52,212 nucleotides of DNA from Thermococcus sp. (lineage in GTDB: Archaea; Methanobacteriota_B; Thermococci; Thermococcales; Thermococcaceae): positions 1 through 52,212 of the forward strand of contig JAMOTW010000033.1 of assembly GCA_027062125.1 (NCBI GenBank). The letters are read 5' to 3'. The translations under genes were made by a program, and so were the position numbers. Every line of letters begins with the position of its first letter. The stretch's first letter is position 1. The notes under the pieces were generated by a model, which did no database searches, was not told the origin of the DNA, and worked only from the letters and a program-made list of their open reading frames with translations. Positions 34,411 to 42,805 of the stretch are shown one piece after another.

Positions 34411-35532
34411 TCAAAGCTCCTCGAGGTCGAGTTTAATAACTTTTCTCTCCTGCTCCTCACCGTAGTAGCTCGGCTCCTCCTCAGCCACCGCGTAGGGTGA
34501 GCTGACCCCGGTGACGACTATGAGTATCCTGATCATCTTGCCGAGCTCCTCGTCGAGCTGGATTCCCCAGATGACCTGCGCCTCCGGGTCGAGCTTGCTC
34601 GTGACGAGCTCGATGATCTGCTGGGCCTCCTCGAGCTTGACGTCGCTTCCGCTGATGCTTATCAAAGCTCCCTTGGCACCGCTGATGTCAACGTCGAGGA
34701 GCGGGCTGTTGAGGGCCTGCTGGGCGGCCTCCAAAGCCCTCTTTTCGCTGTCGCTCTCGCCGATACCGATCATGGCGACGCCGCCGTCCTTCATGACGGC
34801 CCTAACGTCGTTGAAGTCAAGGTTGACGAGACCGGGCTTGGTAATGAGCTCGGTGATGCCCTTGACGGCCTGGACGAGTATCTCGTCGGCGACCTTGAAG
34901 GCCATGTGTATCGGCAGGTTCGGAGCCACTTCCATGAGCTTGTCGTTCGGGATGACTATGACGGTGTCGCTGGCCTTCCTGAGCCTCTCGAGGCCGTATT
35001 CGGCGTTCTTTATCCTTCTTATGCCCTCGACAGTGAACGGGAGGGTGACCACTGAGACCGTGAGGGCCCCCATCTTCTTGGCCATTTCGGCAACGACCGG
35101 AGCGGCACCGGTTCCGGTTCCGCCTCCGAGACCGCAGGTGATGAAGACCATGTCGGCTCCTTCGAGGGCCTCCCTTATGTCCCTCTCGCTCTCCTTGGCT
35201 GCCTCCTCACCCATCTTGGGGTTGTTTCCTGCTCCGAGGCCACGGGTGAGCTCCTTACCGATGAGTATCTTCTTGTGAGCGCGAACCTTGAGGAGGTCCT
35301 GGGCATCAGTGTTGACGGCGATGACCTTCGCTCCCTGGATGCCGACCTGCATCATCCTGTTAATGGTGTTACAGCCGGCACCGCCGACACCAACGACATA
35401 TATCTTGGCCTGAATCTGCTCAAGAATCCTCTTGAGCTCCTCATCGATGTCAGTCTGGGGGGCCTGGGCCTCCGGAACCTTGTTAGGGCCGACGGAGGTT
35501 CTTTCAATGGCGTCTTCAATCAGCTTCAGCAT
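34411..35532 (-). CDS. ftsZ: Cell division protein FtsZ (FtsZ1/2-type)
   Basis: 373 residues. The tubulin signature [18 protein letters not shown], the N-terminal [17 protein letters not shown] and the T7 loop region [14 protein letters not shown] are present; the C-terminal tail is acidic ([14 protein letters not shown]). It polymerises with GTP into the division ring. The ATG at 35532 follows GGAGGGTGAAAAG. Upstream TATA TAAATTTATATACTA at 35581-35595 gives a ~30-nt leader. It heads the secE-spt5-rpl11 cluster, tying division to translation and secretion genes. Confidence 0.96.
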   Translation of the reverse strand: MLKLIEDAIERTSVGPNKVPEAQAPQTDIDEELKRILEQIQAKIYVVGVGGAGCNTINRMMQVGIQGAKVIAVNTDAQDLLKVRAHKKILIGKELTRGLGAGNNPKMGEEAAKESERDIREALEGADMVFITCGLGGGTGTGAAPVVAEMAKKMGALTVSVVTLPFTVEGIRRIKNAEYGLERLRKASDTVIVIPNDKLMEVAPNLPIHMAFKVADEILVQAVKGITELITKPGLVNLDFNDVRAVMKDGGVAMIGIGESDSEKRALEAAQQALNSPLLDVDISGAKGALISISGSDVKLEEAQQIIELVTSKLDPEAQVIWGIQLDEELGKMIRILIVVTGVSSPYAVAEEEPSYYGEEQERKVIKLDLEEL

Positions 35533-35580
35533 CTTTTCACCCTCCGGGCAATTTAACATCTGTTCCACTTTGTATGCATG

Positions 35581-35595
35581 TAGTATATAAATTTA
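35581..35595 (-). promoter_or_regulatory. TATA promoter of the ftsZ-secE-spt5-rpl11 unit
   Basis: On the minus strand TAAATTTATATACTA forms a strong TATA, with the start predicted near 35562. The short palindrome ATGCAT next to it may be chance. Confidence 0.65.
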
Positions 35596-35653
35596 GCTAA
35601 GGGCGGGTGCTGATTTTAAAATCCCGCTCAACATCTTTAAAGATTTCGCCCGT

Positions 35654-36472
35654 TCAGTCTCTTATAAACTCCAAGCCCAGCTCTTCAGCCAGGGCTCTGG
35701 CCATCTGCCGCGTCTCCCCCTTACTGCCCTTCCAGTCGACGTAAATGGCATCGACCTTGCCCCACGTCCTCTCCATTGCCTTCAGGATGAGCTCCCTGTC
35801 AAGTGGGTGGGTGTACTTCGGGGCTATGTGGCTGAAGGCGAGATTCGTCTCAAGGGCCCTCTTGGTCTGCTTCGGCGCGTAGTGGCCTCCTCCGATTCCA
35901 ATCGCAACCGGGAACTCGGCCTTCTCGTAGTTTTCAAGGACGTGAACTATGGTTTCCACTATTATCTCCCCCGCCCTGTCGTTGACCCACTCCTCCTCAC
36001 TTGATCCTATCTCTATGAAGAGGCTCGGAACCTCGAGCTCGCTCGGCCCGTGGTGGGTCGCCTCGTAGCAGACTGTCCAGCCGAGATCGTTCAGCTCGTT
36101 CATCTTCATGAGGGCAAGCTTCATGGCGGCTGGATGAGCAATTGCCAGGCTCCTATCCTTTCCGCCGTACATCGCCTTTCCCCAGTTGCCGGTTACGTGG
36201 GTGGTTAAAGCTGGGAGCTTCTGCTTGCTCGAGTGCCTTGAAGCGAAGACTATTATCTCCGGCCTCTCCCCGAGCTGCCTCTCTATCTCAGCGTCGAGGT
36301 TGTCGTAATAGATCATCTCATCGTTGGTGGTCAGAATCAGGGCCTCCCCTCTGGAGTAGACGGGATTACCGTCAAAGACATCATCGAGTTCCTTGAACCC
36401 AAAATTCTCCACCAGTTTCTCCCTTATGTTCATCGAGGCGAGGTCAATTTTCGTCGTCATGATAACCTTCAT
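35654..36472 (-). CDS. dtdA: D-aminoacyl-tRNA deacylase DtdA
   Basis: 272 residues, archaeal/plant DTD2 (GEK1) family. Typical segments are [36 protein letters not shown] and [17 protein letters not shown], with His residues suited to metal or tRNA contact. It removes D-amino acids, and aldehyde adducts in this family, from mischarged tRNA. The ATG at 36472 follows AGGTGAGAGAA; upstream codons overlap the promoter (TATA GCGTTATAATGC, about 36502-36514). Confidence 0.94.
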   Translation of the reverse strand: MKVIMTTKIDLASMNIREKLVENFGFKELDDVFDGNPVYSRGEALILTTNDEMIYYDNLDAEIERQLGERPEIIVFASRHSSKQKLPALTTHVTGNWGKAMYGGKDRSLAIAHPAAMKLALMKMNELNDLGWTVCYEATHHGPSELEVPSLFIEIGSSEEEWVNDRAGEIIVETIVHVLENYEKAEFPVAIGIGGGHYAPKQTKRALETNLAFSHIAPKYTHPLDRELILKAMERTWGKVDAIYVDWKGSKGETRQMARALAEELGLEFIRD

Positions 36473-36539
36473 TTCTCTCACCTGAGAGGAGGACTCAAAC
36501 CCTGCATTATAACGCTTTTGCCGGCCCCAGAGAAAGCCC

Positions 36540-36720
36540 CCGCCCAAAGATCATGCTTCTTGTCAAACATAAAGTGAACTTTTGGGTTTGTAAACCAAGC
36601 CTCTCCCATTGGACATAAGTTAAGCTGAATTTTAGCAATTTTTCAAGATTTTCGGTAGAAAATGTGCAAATTTTTCACGTTTTTGGTACTAAAACTTGAA
36701 TTTTGTCATGTTTTATGGGC
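36540..36720. other. AT-rich intergenic region without a gene
   Basis: The ~180 bp between the dtdA promoter and the radical SAM gene's promoter are AT-rich with scattered T and A runs. I see no ORF, no RNA gene and no clear repeat. It may hold upstream binding sites for the 36850 gene. Confidence 0.4.
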
Positions 36721-36728
36721 GAGTAAAA

Positions 36729-36745
36729 GTAAAGTATATATACTC
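36729..36745 (+). promoter_or_regulatory. TATA promoter of the KamA-like gene
   Basis: GTAAAGTATATATACTC is a strong TATA; the start is predicted near 36763, giving an ~85-nt leader, long for this genome. The leader contains two inverted repeats described separately. Confidence 0.65.
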
Positions 36746-36802
36746 CGTCAAGTCCACTAAGAGCAGAAACACGACCCCCATGAAGGGAAAAGAACATTGA
36801 TG

Positions 36803-36841
36803 TCCCTGAGGGGAATGCATGTCCATAAATGGACATGGAGG
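36803..36841 (+). promoter_or_regulatory. Leader hairpins at the ribosome binding site of the KamA-like gene
   Basis: TCCC-TGAG-GGGA (36803-36814) is followed by CATGTCCA-TAAA-TGGACATG (36818-36837), a perfect 8-bp stem with a 4-nt loop. Its 3' arm ends on the first G of the SD GGAGG (36837-36841). Folding of the second hairpin would press against the ribosome binding site. Whether it acts as RNA or as a DNA operator cannot be told from sequence. Confidence 0.5.
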
Positions 36842-36849
36842 GCGTAAAT

Positions 36850-38763
36850 ATGGAGAAGCAGATGGAAAGCGCCATTTCCACCTTTAACGTTGAGGAGTCC
36901 CCCTGGGGCCTCAAACAGGGTATAGACCACGAGAAGTTTTTGGAGGTTTTCGAACCCCTCCCCGAAATCAAGAAAATCCTGCTCACCAGCGAAAGCCTCG
37001 AAGAGGCTAGGGAAAGACTCGCAAAGTTCGCTGAAGACCTGCTCTGGAAATACAAGAACGGTGAGATTCAGATTGACGCCATCGACAGATGGCTCGCCAT
37101 TGAATCGATAAACGTCTTTCTCAACATGATATCCGAATACGGGGAAAGGGCCGCCGGTTTCAGCACTCTGGAGTACCTGTGGAAAGCCGCCAATGGCGAC
37201 AAGCACGTTCTCAGCATCATAACCGAGGGCTTCGTAGAGGAGTTCAGACACCTGTTCAAGGCCATGGCAGCAGTTAGCGGCTACTCAAAGGGCTGGCTCG
37301 GGCCCAAGCTTGAAGCTGCAGGAATAAAGTTCGTGGACTTCAGCAAGATAAAGGGCAGAAAAGCGGCCCTGGCCCGCTCCGAGTACCTCGACAAGGAGTG
37401 GAACTACATAAGGGGCTACCTCAGGAAGTATCCGAGCGGTCTCGACAAGGAGATCATCGAGAAGAGGAAGAAACAGAGAGAGCAGCTCATGGAGTACTTC
37501 GGAATCACTGAGGACGAATGGTTCGACTACAAGTGGCAGTTCTCCCACGTCCTCAAGAGGGAGAAGGGCCTTGAAACTCTCCGTGAACTCAACGAGCTCG
37601 GTATCGTCAAGGTTCCGGAGGACGACCTTAAGCAGGTTGAGCTGGCCGTCAAATACCACATCCCATGGGGAATTACGCCGTACTACCTGCACCTCTGGGA
37701 CTTCCAGGAGCCGTACAAGCACGACAGGCAGGTAAGAAGGCAGGTGATGCCCCCTGACTGGTACATGAGGAACATGATAATCCACCGCGAGGACAGGGAG
37801 TACTACTTCGACTTCATGGGCGAGCACGATACCTCTCCAATAGACCTCGTCACGAGGAGGTACGTCACCATCGCCATCCTTAAGGCCTACGACACCTGCC
37901 CGCAGATATGTGTATACTGCCAGAGGAACTGGGAAGTCCTCGAGCCCTTCATGGCAGGTTCGTTCCCGGGATGGGACAAGATCGAGGAAGCACTCGACTG
38001 GTTCGCCGAGCACGACTCGATGATGGACGTCCTCATAACCGGTGGTGACCCCCTCGCGTTGAGCGACAAGATCATTGACAAGATAATGGCACGCTTCGCG
38101 GAGATGGACCACGTCGTAAACATCCGCTGGGGCAGCAGGATATTCGTGACGGTTCCGATGAGGATAACCGACAGCCTTGCCGAGATACTCGGCTCGTACA
38201 TAGAGCCCGGCAAGAGGAACGTCTCGATCTCAACCCACGTTGAGAGCGCCTACGAGGTCACCCCCGAGATGGGAGAGGCCGCTTACAAGATAAGGCGCCA
38301 GGGCATCTACATCTACAACCAGCTGGTCTACCAGAGGAACGTTAGCAGGCGCTTCGAGAACGTGGCGCTGAGGATAGCCCTTAAAAAAGTTGGCATTGAC
38401 CCCTACTACACCTTCTACCCGAAGGGCAAGATAGAGCAGAAGGACTACCTCGTACCCATAGCGAGGGTCGTTCAGGAGAGGAAGGAGGAGGCAAGGCTCC
38501 TGCCCGGTCAGTTCAGGCCGGATGAACCGGTTTTCAACGTGCCGAGGATGGGCAAGAACCACCTCCGCGCTTGGCAGGATAGGGAGCTCGTAGGGATACG
38601 CCCTGATGGGAGCAGGATCTACCTGATGCACCCATGGGAGAAGGGCATCAGCGAGACCAAGCTCTACACGTACCCTGACGTCCCGATCAAGGAATACCTC
38701 GAATACCTTGAGAGCATCGGCGAAGACCCGAACGACTATTGGACAATCTGGTATTACTACTGA
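36850..38763 (+). CDS. Lysine-2,3-aminomutase-like radical SAM protein with long N-terminal extension
   Basis: 637 residues, compared with about 416 for canonical KamA. The first ~280 residues are helical and unlike classical KamA. The core contains YDTCPQICVYCQRNW (CxxxCxxC [4Fe-4S] site, about residues 348-362), DVLITGGDPLALSDK and a NVSISTHVESAYEVT strand. Classical enzymes bind PLP through Lys in a PGGGGK motif; here the equivalent stretch seems to be VFNVPRMGKNHLRAW, so the PLP lysine is uncertain. The ATG at 36850 follows GGAGG at 8 nt. The reaction is unknown: beta-amino-acid synthesis for osmoprotection is one option. Monocistronic, with its own TATA and a T-rich end. Confidence 0.85.
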   Translation: MEKQMESAISTFNVEESPWGLKQGIDHEKFLEVFEPLPEIKKILLTSESLEEARERLAKFAEDLLWKYKNGEIQIDAIDRWLAIESINVFLNMISEYGERAAGFSTLEYLWKAANGDKHVLSIITEGFVEEFRHLFKAMAAVSGYSKGWLGPKLEAAGIKFVDFSKIKGRKAALARSEYLDKEWNYIRGYLRKYPSGLDKEIIEKRKKQREQLMEYFGITEDEWFDYKWQFSHVLKREKGLETLRELNELGIVKVPEDDLKQVELAVKYHIPWGITPYYLHLWDFQEPYKHDRQVRRQVMPPDWYMRNMIIHREDREYYFDFMGEHDTSPIDLVTRRYVTIAILKAYDTCPQICVYCQRNWEVLEPFMAGSFPGWDKIEEALDWFAEHDSMMDVLITGGDPLALSDKIIDKIMARFAEMDHVVNIRWGSRIFVTVPMRITDSLAEILGSYIEPGKRNVSISTHVESAYEVTPEMGEAAYKIRRQGIYIYNQLVYQRNVSRRFENVALRIALKKVGIDPYYTFYPKGKIEQKDYLVPIARVVQERKEEARLLPGQFRPDEPVFNVPRMGKNHLRAWQDRELVGIRPDGSRIYLMHPWEKGISETKLYTYPDVPIKEYLEYLESIGEDPNDYWTIWYYY

Positions 38764-38783
38764 AACATTTTCGCCCTTCCAAC

Positions 38784-38797
38784 CTTTATTTTTGTTT
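38784..38797 (+). terminator. T-rich terminator after the KamA-like gene
   Basis: CCTTTATTTTTGTTT follows the stop codon by about 20 nt and precedes the TRAP operon promoter. Confidence 0.5.
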
Positions 38798-38824
38798 AAA
38801 CGCTTGTAAAACTCCCAACCGGCC

Positions 38825-38840
38825 AAAAAATATATAATAG
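38825..38840 (+). promoter_or_regulatory. TATA promoter of the TAXI-TRAP operon
   Basis: AAAAAATATATAATAG is a strong TATA; transcription should start near 38858-38862, directly before the palindrome at 38863-38874. Confidence 0.65.
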
Positions 38841-38862
38841 GATAATGCACATATACTTCGAT

Positions 38863-38901
38863 GTATGTACATACTTAGACGCCCGCGCATATGTGGGCGT
38901 C
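38863..38901 (+). promoter_or_regulatory. Palindrome and hairpin in the TRAP operon leader
   Basis: A perfect 12-bp palindrome GTATGTACATAC (38863-38874) lies at the predicted transcription start. It is followed by an inverted repeat GACGCCC / GGGCGTC (38878-38884 and 38895-38901, 10-nt loop) in the 5' leader, and then the SD AGGTGAAGGG. The first is placed like a repressor operator; the second could be an RNA hairpin or a second site. I do not recognise the cognate regulator. Confidence 0.55.
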
Positions 38902-38925
38902 AATCCTCAAACGAGGTGAAGGGAA

Positions 38926-39966
38926 ATGAAGAAGTGGACTGCCCTTGGGTTGGTGTTTGTTTTGTTCTTGGCCGTTGTGGCAGCCGGTTGTACCGGTGGA
39001 GGCGGCGGTGGAACCCAGACCGGAACCGAGAGCAAGCCCCCTGTTGAGAAGAACGACGAGGGGAAGTATGAGATAACCATCTACACGGGCTCTGGCCCTG
39101 GTAGTGTCTACTTTGCCATAGGTTCGATGCTTGCGAAGGTTGCCAACAAGAAGAGCGACCTGATAGCGGCAAAGGCCGTTACCAGTGGAGCAAGCGTTGC
39201 CAACTGTAAAGCTATTGGAAAGGGTGAAGCTCACGTTGCCATAGCCCAGAACGACGTTACTTGGTATGCCTGGGAGGGTAAGTACCAGTTCGAAGGCAAG
39301 CCAATAAAGGTCCTCAGGGCCATAGGAACCCTCTATCCAGAGCCGGTTCAGATAGTCGTTAGGGCCGACAGCGACATAAAGACCATCTACGACCTCAAGG
39401 GTAAGAAGGTCGTTGTTGGTGCCGCTGGAAGCGGTGTAGCCGCTACCGCTGAGAGGGTTCTCAAGGCCGCTGGAGTATGGGACGAGATCGAGCCCGTTTA
39501 CCAGACCTTTGAGGAGGCCGCCCAGAGTCTCGTCCTTGGTCAGGTTGACGCTGAGTTCACCGTCATAGCTTATCCAGCTCCAGCAATCAACCAGATAGCG
39601 GTTAAGGTTCCGGTTAGGATCCTCGACGTTCCGGACGAGGTCGTCCAGAAGCTCCACGACCAGGGTTACCCGTTCTACGTCAAGGTTATCATCCCGAAAG
39701 GAACCTACAACGGGATGGATGAGGATGCTCAGACCATAGCCGTCAAGGCCACCCTTGTCGTTCACAAGGATCTTCCGGATGACCTTGTCTACGAGCTCAC
39801 CAAGATACTCTACGAGAACATTGATGATCTCGCCAAGGCCCACCAGGTAGCCAAGCAGATCAAGATGGAGGAAGCCTTCGAGGGACTCATGGTTCCGCTC
39901 CACCCGGGAGCCATCAAGTATTACGAAGAGCACGGAATAACCGTCCCCGACAAGTACAAGGGCTGA
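38926..39966 (+). CDS. TAXI-family TRAP transporter solute-binding lipoprotein
   Basis: 346 residues. A signal peptide (about residues 4-20) ends at the lipobox VAAGC, followed by a Gly/Thr linker (TGGGGGGTQTG). The mature part begins ITIYTGSGPGSVYFAIGSML, the TAXI-family start, and contains GKKVVVGAAGSGVAATAERV and LVLGQVDAEFTVIAYPAP. It captures a solute (substrates such as glutamate or dicarboxylates are known for TAXI proteins elsewhere; unknown here) for the fused permease encoded two genes downstream. The ATG follows AGGTGAAGGG. Confidence 0.93.
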   Translation: MKKWTALGLVFVLFLAVVAAGCTGGGGGGTQTGTESKPPVEKNDEGKYEITIYTGSGPGSVYFAIGSMLAKVANKKSDLIAAKAVTSGASVANCKAIGKGEAHVAIAQNDVTWYAWEGKYQFEGKPIKVLRAIGTLYPEPVQIVVRADSDIKTIYDLKGKKVVVGAAGSGVAATAERVLKAAGVWDEIEPVYQTFEEAAQSLVLGQVDAEFTVIAYPAPAINQIAVKVPVRILDVPDEVVQKLHDQGYPFYVKVIIPKGTYNGMDEDAQTIAVKATLVVHKDLPDDLVYELTKILYENIDDLAKAHQVAKQIKMEEAFEGLMVPLHPGAIKYYEEHGITVPDKYKG

Positions 39967-39979
39967 AGGGGGGGAGTTT

Positions 39980-40426
39980 TTGAAGAAACTTTTTCTTTTT
40001 TTCCTGCCTTTCATTGTGCTCCTTTTACCTGTTTCCGTCATTGGGGTAGAATTCGGTGGGAATGAGTGTTACTATCATCTGGAATCTAACTCGACCCTTG
40101 AGATACACTACACCCACAGCGTTTCCCTTACCAAGGTTGTTGATGTCTACAGGATATCCCCGGGTGGGATTTACTTCGTCCAAGAAAGATGGCAGGAGTT
40201 CCTCGCCGGCCAACCAGTGGACTTTGACTACCGGTCCGGGAAGTTTTACGTAAAGAACTCCCACGAGTTCTTGGGTAAGTCCTGGCGCTACTGGTTTATT
40301 CCAGTTAACAACGCCACAATACTCATCGATGGGAAGGTCTCTTTCGTACAGCCTCCCGAAGAGGGGATACTTGAGATTAGGGTCGAGAAAATCCCCTTCC
40401 TTCTCTCAATAGCTCGGAGGTGTTGA
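39980..40426 (+). CDS. DUF1850 protein of the TRAP operon
   Basis: 148 residues with a TTG start preceded by GGGGGGGAG. An N-terminal signal peptide or anchor (FLFFLPFIVLLLPVSVIG) is followed by a beta-rich domain with HYTHSVSLTKVVDVYRI, the DUF1850 hallmark. The family is almost always encoded between a TAXI binding protein and a fused TRAP permease, as here, so it likely assists assembly or coupling at the outer face (inference). Its TGA lies 3 nt before the permease ATG. Confidence 0.88.
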   Translation: MKKLFLFFLPFIVLLLPVSVIGVEFGGNECYYHLESNSTLEIHYTHSVSLTKVVDVYRISPGGIYFVQERWQEFLAGQPVDFDYRSGKFYVKNSHEFLGKSWRYWFIPVNNATILIDGKVSFVQPPEEGILEIRVEKIPFLLSIARRC

Positions 40427-40428
40427 TA

Positions 40429-42735
40429 ATGGGGGAGAATTTGGAGGCCATAGAGAAGAAGATAAAGCTCGAAGCAGTTCGAACGTTACCGCCAAAGCTC
40501 GATAAAGTGGTTAGTGTGGCAGCGATACTCATCGGTATCTTCGAGATACTGTTTATATTCAACTTTACCTTCCTGCTGTACTCAATCTTCGATAAGCTCG
40601 GCATAACACTGGGGTTCCTCAAGCTGGACTTCCAGGACCAGCAGGTCATGGCCTTTGTGCTTGGCATGATATTCATAATAACGTTCCTTCGATATCCAGT
40701 GATGAAGAAGCAGAAGTATCTTGATAAAGTCATGATACTCGACTACGTGCTAATCCTCCTCGGTCTGATCGCCGCGTTCTACAAGTTCTGGCGCTGGCCC
40801 ACTTACATGGTCTACTATGACGTCAATCAGACCGACGTCATCTTTGGATTCATGGCAATAATCCTTGTCCTTGAAGCGACGAGGAGAGCGATAGGCTGGA
40901 TCCTGCCCACTATAGTTACGGTTTTTCTGATATATGGAATCAGGGACGCTGGCTACAACTGGACCCGTATAGCTCAGTACCTCTATCTTGACCAGGGTAT
41001 CTTTGGAATTCCGTTCTACGTCATGACAATCTACGTATTCGCCTTCGTCTTCTTTGGAGCATTCCTGCTCAAGATCGGCGTCAGCGACTACATCACTGAG
41101 TTCATGATCAGCCTATTTGGAACAAGGTCTGGGGGACCCGCCAAGGCGGCGGTCATTTCAAGTGGTCTTATGGGAACCGTTAGCGGTTCAAGCGTTGCCA
41201 ACGTTCTCACAACGGGAACCTTCACTATACCGCTGATGAAAAAGGCCGGTTATCCACCGGAGATAGCCGGTGCGGTAGAGCCCGTCGCCTCAACTGGTGG
41301 TCAGCTGATGCCCCCGGTTATGGGCGCCGCGGCATTTATCATGGCCCAGTTCCTTGGGATTCCATATAACAAGCTCATCATAGCGGCGGTTCTTCCCGCT
41401 CTGATATACTACTCCGGCGTCTATCTCTTCATAGACCTTGAAACCAAGAGGCTCGGCCTCAAGGGAATGCCAAGGGAGCAATTCCAGCCGATAAGCTACT
41501 TCCTGAGGAAGATCTACATCTTAGTTCCGATAATCGTCATCACAGTGGCCCTTGTATGGGGTATAGCACCGCACATAGCGGCCGTATCTTCCTTGGGTAT
41601 AGCAATCTGGGTGGCGTGGATCTCCAAGGACAACATACCCGGTCACGAGCACTTCTACGTGGCTCTAGCCCTCATTACAACGTTGCTCATGTTCACGGGA
41701 AGGGAGTATGCCACCCCTGTCGGTGCAGTGCTCCTGATACTCGCTGCAATCCTCATCGGAGCGGCCTTTGCAACGGACAAGGTTGAGATCAACGAGAAGT
41801 TTTACATAAGCCTGCTGTTCATACTCATGGTGGCCCTTGGAAAGTTCCTGTACATGAGGAAGGAGGAAATCCTCCTCATGAGCGGCACTTTTGGTATAAT
41901 ATTCTCTCTCATAGTCGGCTACAAGTCCAAGACAGAGGACGGAAGAAAAATGTACAGCGCTACCTACGAGTCGATGATAGACGCGGGCAAGACCAGTACA
42001 ACTGTTATGCTTGCAGCAGCTTCAGCCGGTCTTATCCAGGGTGTTCTCACCATGACGGGCCTCGTCACTGCCCTTGGCTACAAGCTCGTTGACCTCGCCG
42101 GAGGGAACCTGCTCCTCCTTCTCATCATGGCCATGATATTCAGCCTGATACTCGGTATGGGTGTTCCAACGACGGCCAACTACGTTATAACTTCGCTGGT
42201 TGCCGCACCCGCGGTTTACACAGCCGTCGCCGGAAACCCGATCTACGATGCTCCTGTTCCTGGATACGGTACAGCGATAGCACTTCTGGCCGCCCACTTC
42301 TTCGTGTTCTACTTCGGAATACTCGCAGATTTGACACCGCCAGTTGCTTTGGCAGCGTATGCGGGTTCTGCATTGGCGGGTGGAGACTTCTGGAAGACGG
42401 CAATCAACTCGGTCAAGTACGCCCTGGCAGGTTACATCGGCCCCTATATATACTTCACCCATCCAGAAATGTTCCTCATAACGGTTCAGGAGTGGACACC
42501 CGCGGTTGCACTCAGGGTTCTCTATTACCTGCTTGCCACGATACTAACAATGTACATAATGGCAATAGCGATAACGGGATACTTCAAGAACGTGAAGGTG
42601 CCGATGGTACTCAGGGCAGTCCTTATCGGGGTTGCTCTTATCGCGGCCAGCCTCCACATAATACCCGTTGGCATAGAGCTCGCGATGCTGATAGGCCTCG
42701 TTCTGTACAGCAGGAAACTGGAAGCGTCTGCCTGA
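40429..42735 (+). CDS. TRAP transporter fused 4TM/12TM permease
   Basis: 768 residues, about 16-18 hydrophobic helices, corresponding to fused DctQ and DctM subunits. The DctM part shows SSGLMGTVSGSSVANVLTTG and PVASTGGQLMPPVMGAAAF, the conserved TRAP permease segments, repeated as ILGMGVPTTANYVITSLVAA in the second half. It imports the solute delivered by the TAXI protein, driven by an ion gradient. The ATG at 40429 follows GGAGGTGTTG; the upstream in-frame TTG falls inside the SD. Last gene of the operon, followed by a T-rich terminator. Confidence 0.94.
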   Translation: MGENLEAIEKKIKLEAVRTLPPKLDKVVSVAAILIGIFEILFIFNFTFLLYSIFDKLGITLGFLKLDFQDQQVMAFVLGMIFIITFLRYPVMKKQKYLDKVMILDYVLILLGLIAAFYKFWRWPTYMVYYDVNQTDVIFGFMAIILVLEATRRAIGWILPTIVTVFLIYGIRDAGYNWTRIAQYLYLDQGIFGIPFYVMTIYVFAFVFFGAFLLKIGVSDYITEFMISLFGTRSGGPAKAAVISSGLMGTVSGSSVANVLTTGTFTIPLMKKAGYPPEIAGAVEPVASTGGQLMPPVMGAAAFIMAQFLGIPYNKLIIAAVLPALIYYSGVYLFIDLETKRLGLKGMPREQFQPISYFLRKIYILVPIIVITVALVWGIAPHIAAVSSLGIAIWVAWISKDNIPGHEHFYVALALITTLLMFTGREYATPVGAVLLILAAILIGAAFATDKVEINEKFYISLLFILMVALGKFLYMRKEEILLMSGTFGIIFSLIVGYKSKTEDGRKMYSATYESMIDAGKTSTTVMLAAASAGLIQGVLTMTGLVTALGYKLVDLAGGNLLLLLIMAMIFSLILGMGVPTTANYVITSLVAAPAVYTAVAGNPIYDAPVPGYGTAIALLAAHFFVFYFGILADLTPPVALAAYAGSALAGGDFWKTAINSVKYALAGYIGPYIYFTHPEMFLITVQEWTPAVALRVLYYLLATILTMYIMAIAITGYFKNVKVPMVLRAVLIGVALIAASLHIIPVGIELAMLIGLVLYSRKLEASA

Positions 42736-42740
42736 GGACA

Positions 42741-42760
42741 CCTCTCTTTTTTCGATTTTC
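42741..42760 (+). terminator. T-rich terminator after the TRAP operon
   Basis: CCTCTCTTTTTTCGATTTTC follows the permease stop codon directly, in the 70-bp gap to the convergent 42806 gene. Confidence 0.55.
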
Positions 42761-42805
42761 TCATACGGCCAGCCTTTCTAAAAGGGGTGTAAAAATTAAG
42801 AAAAG

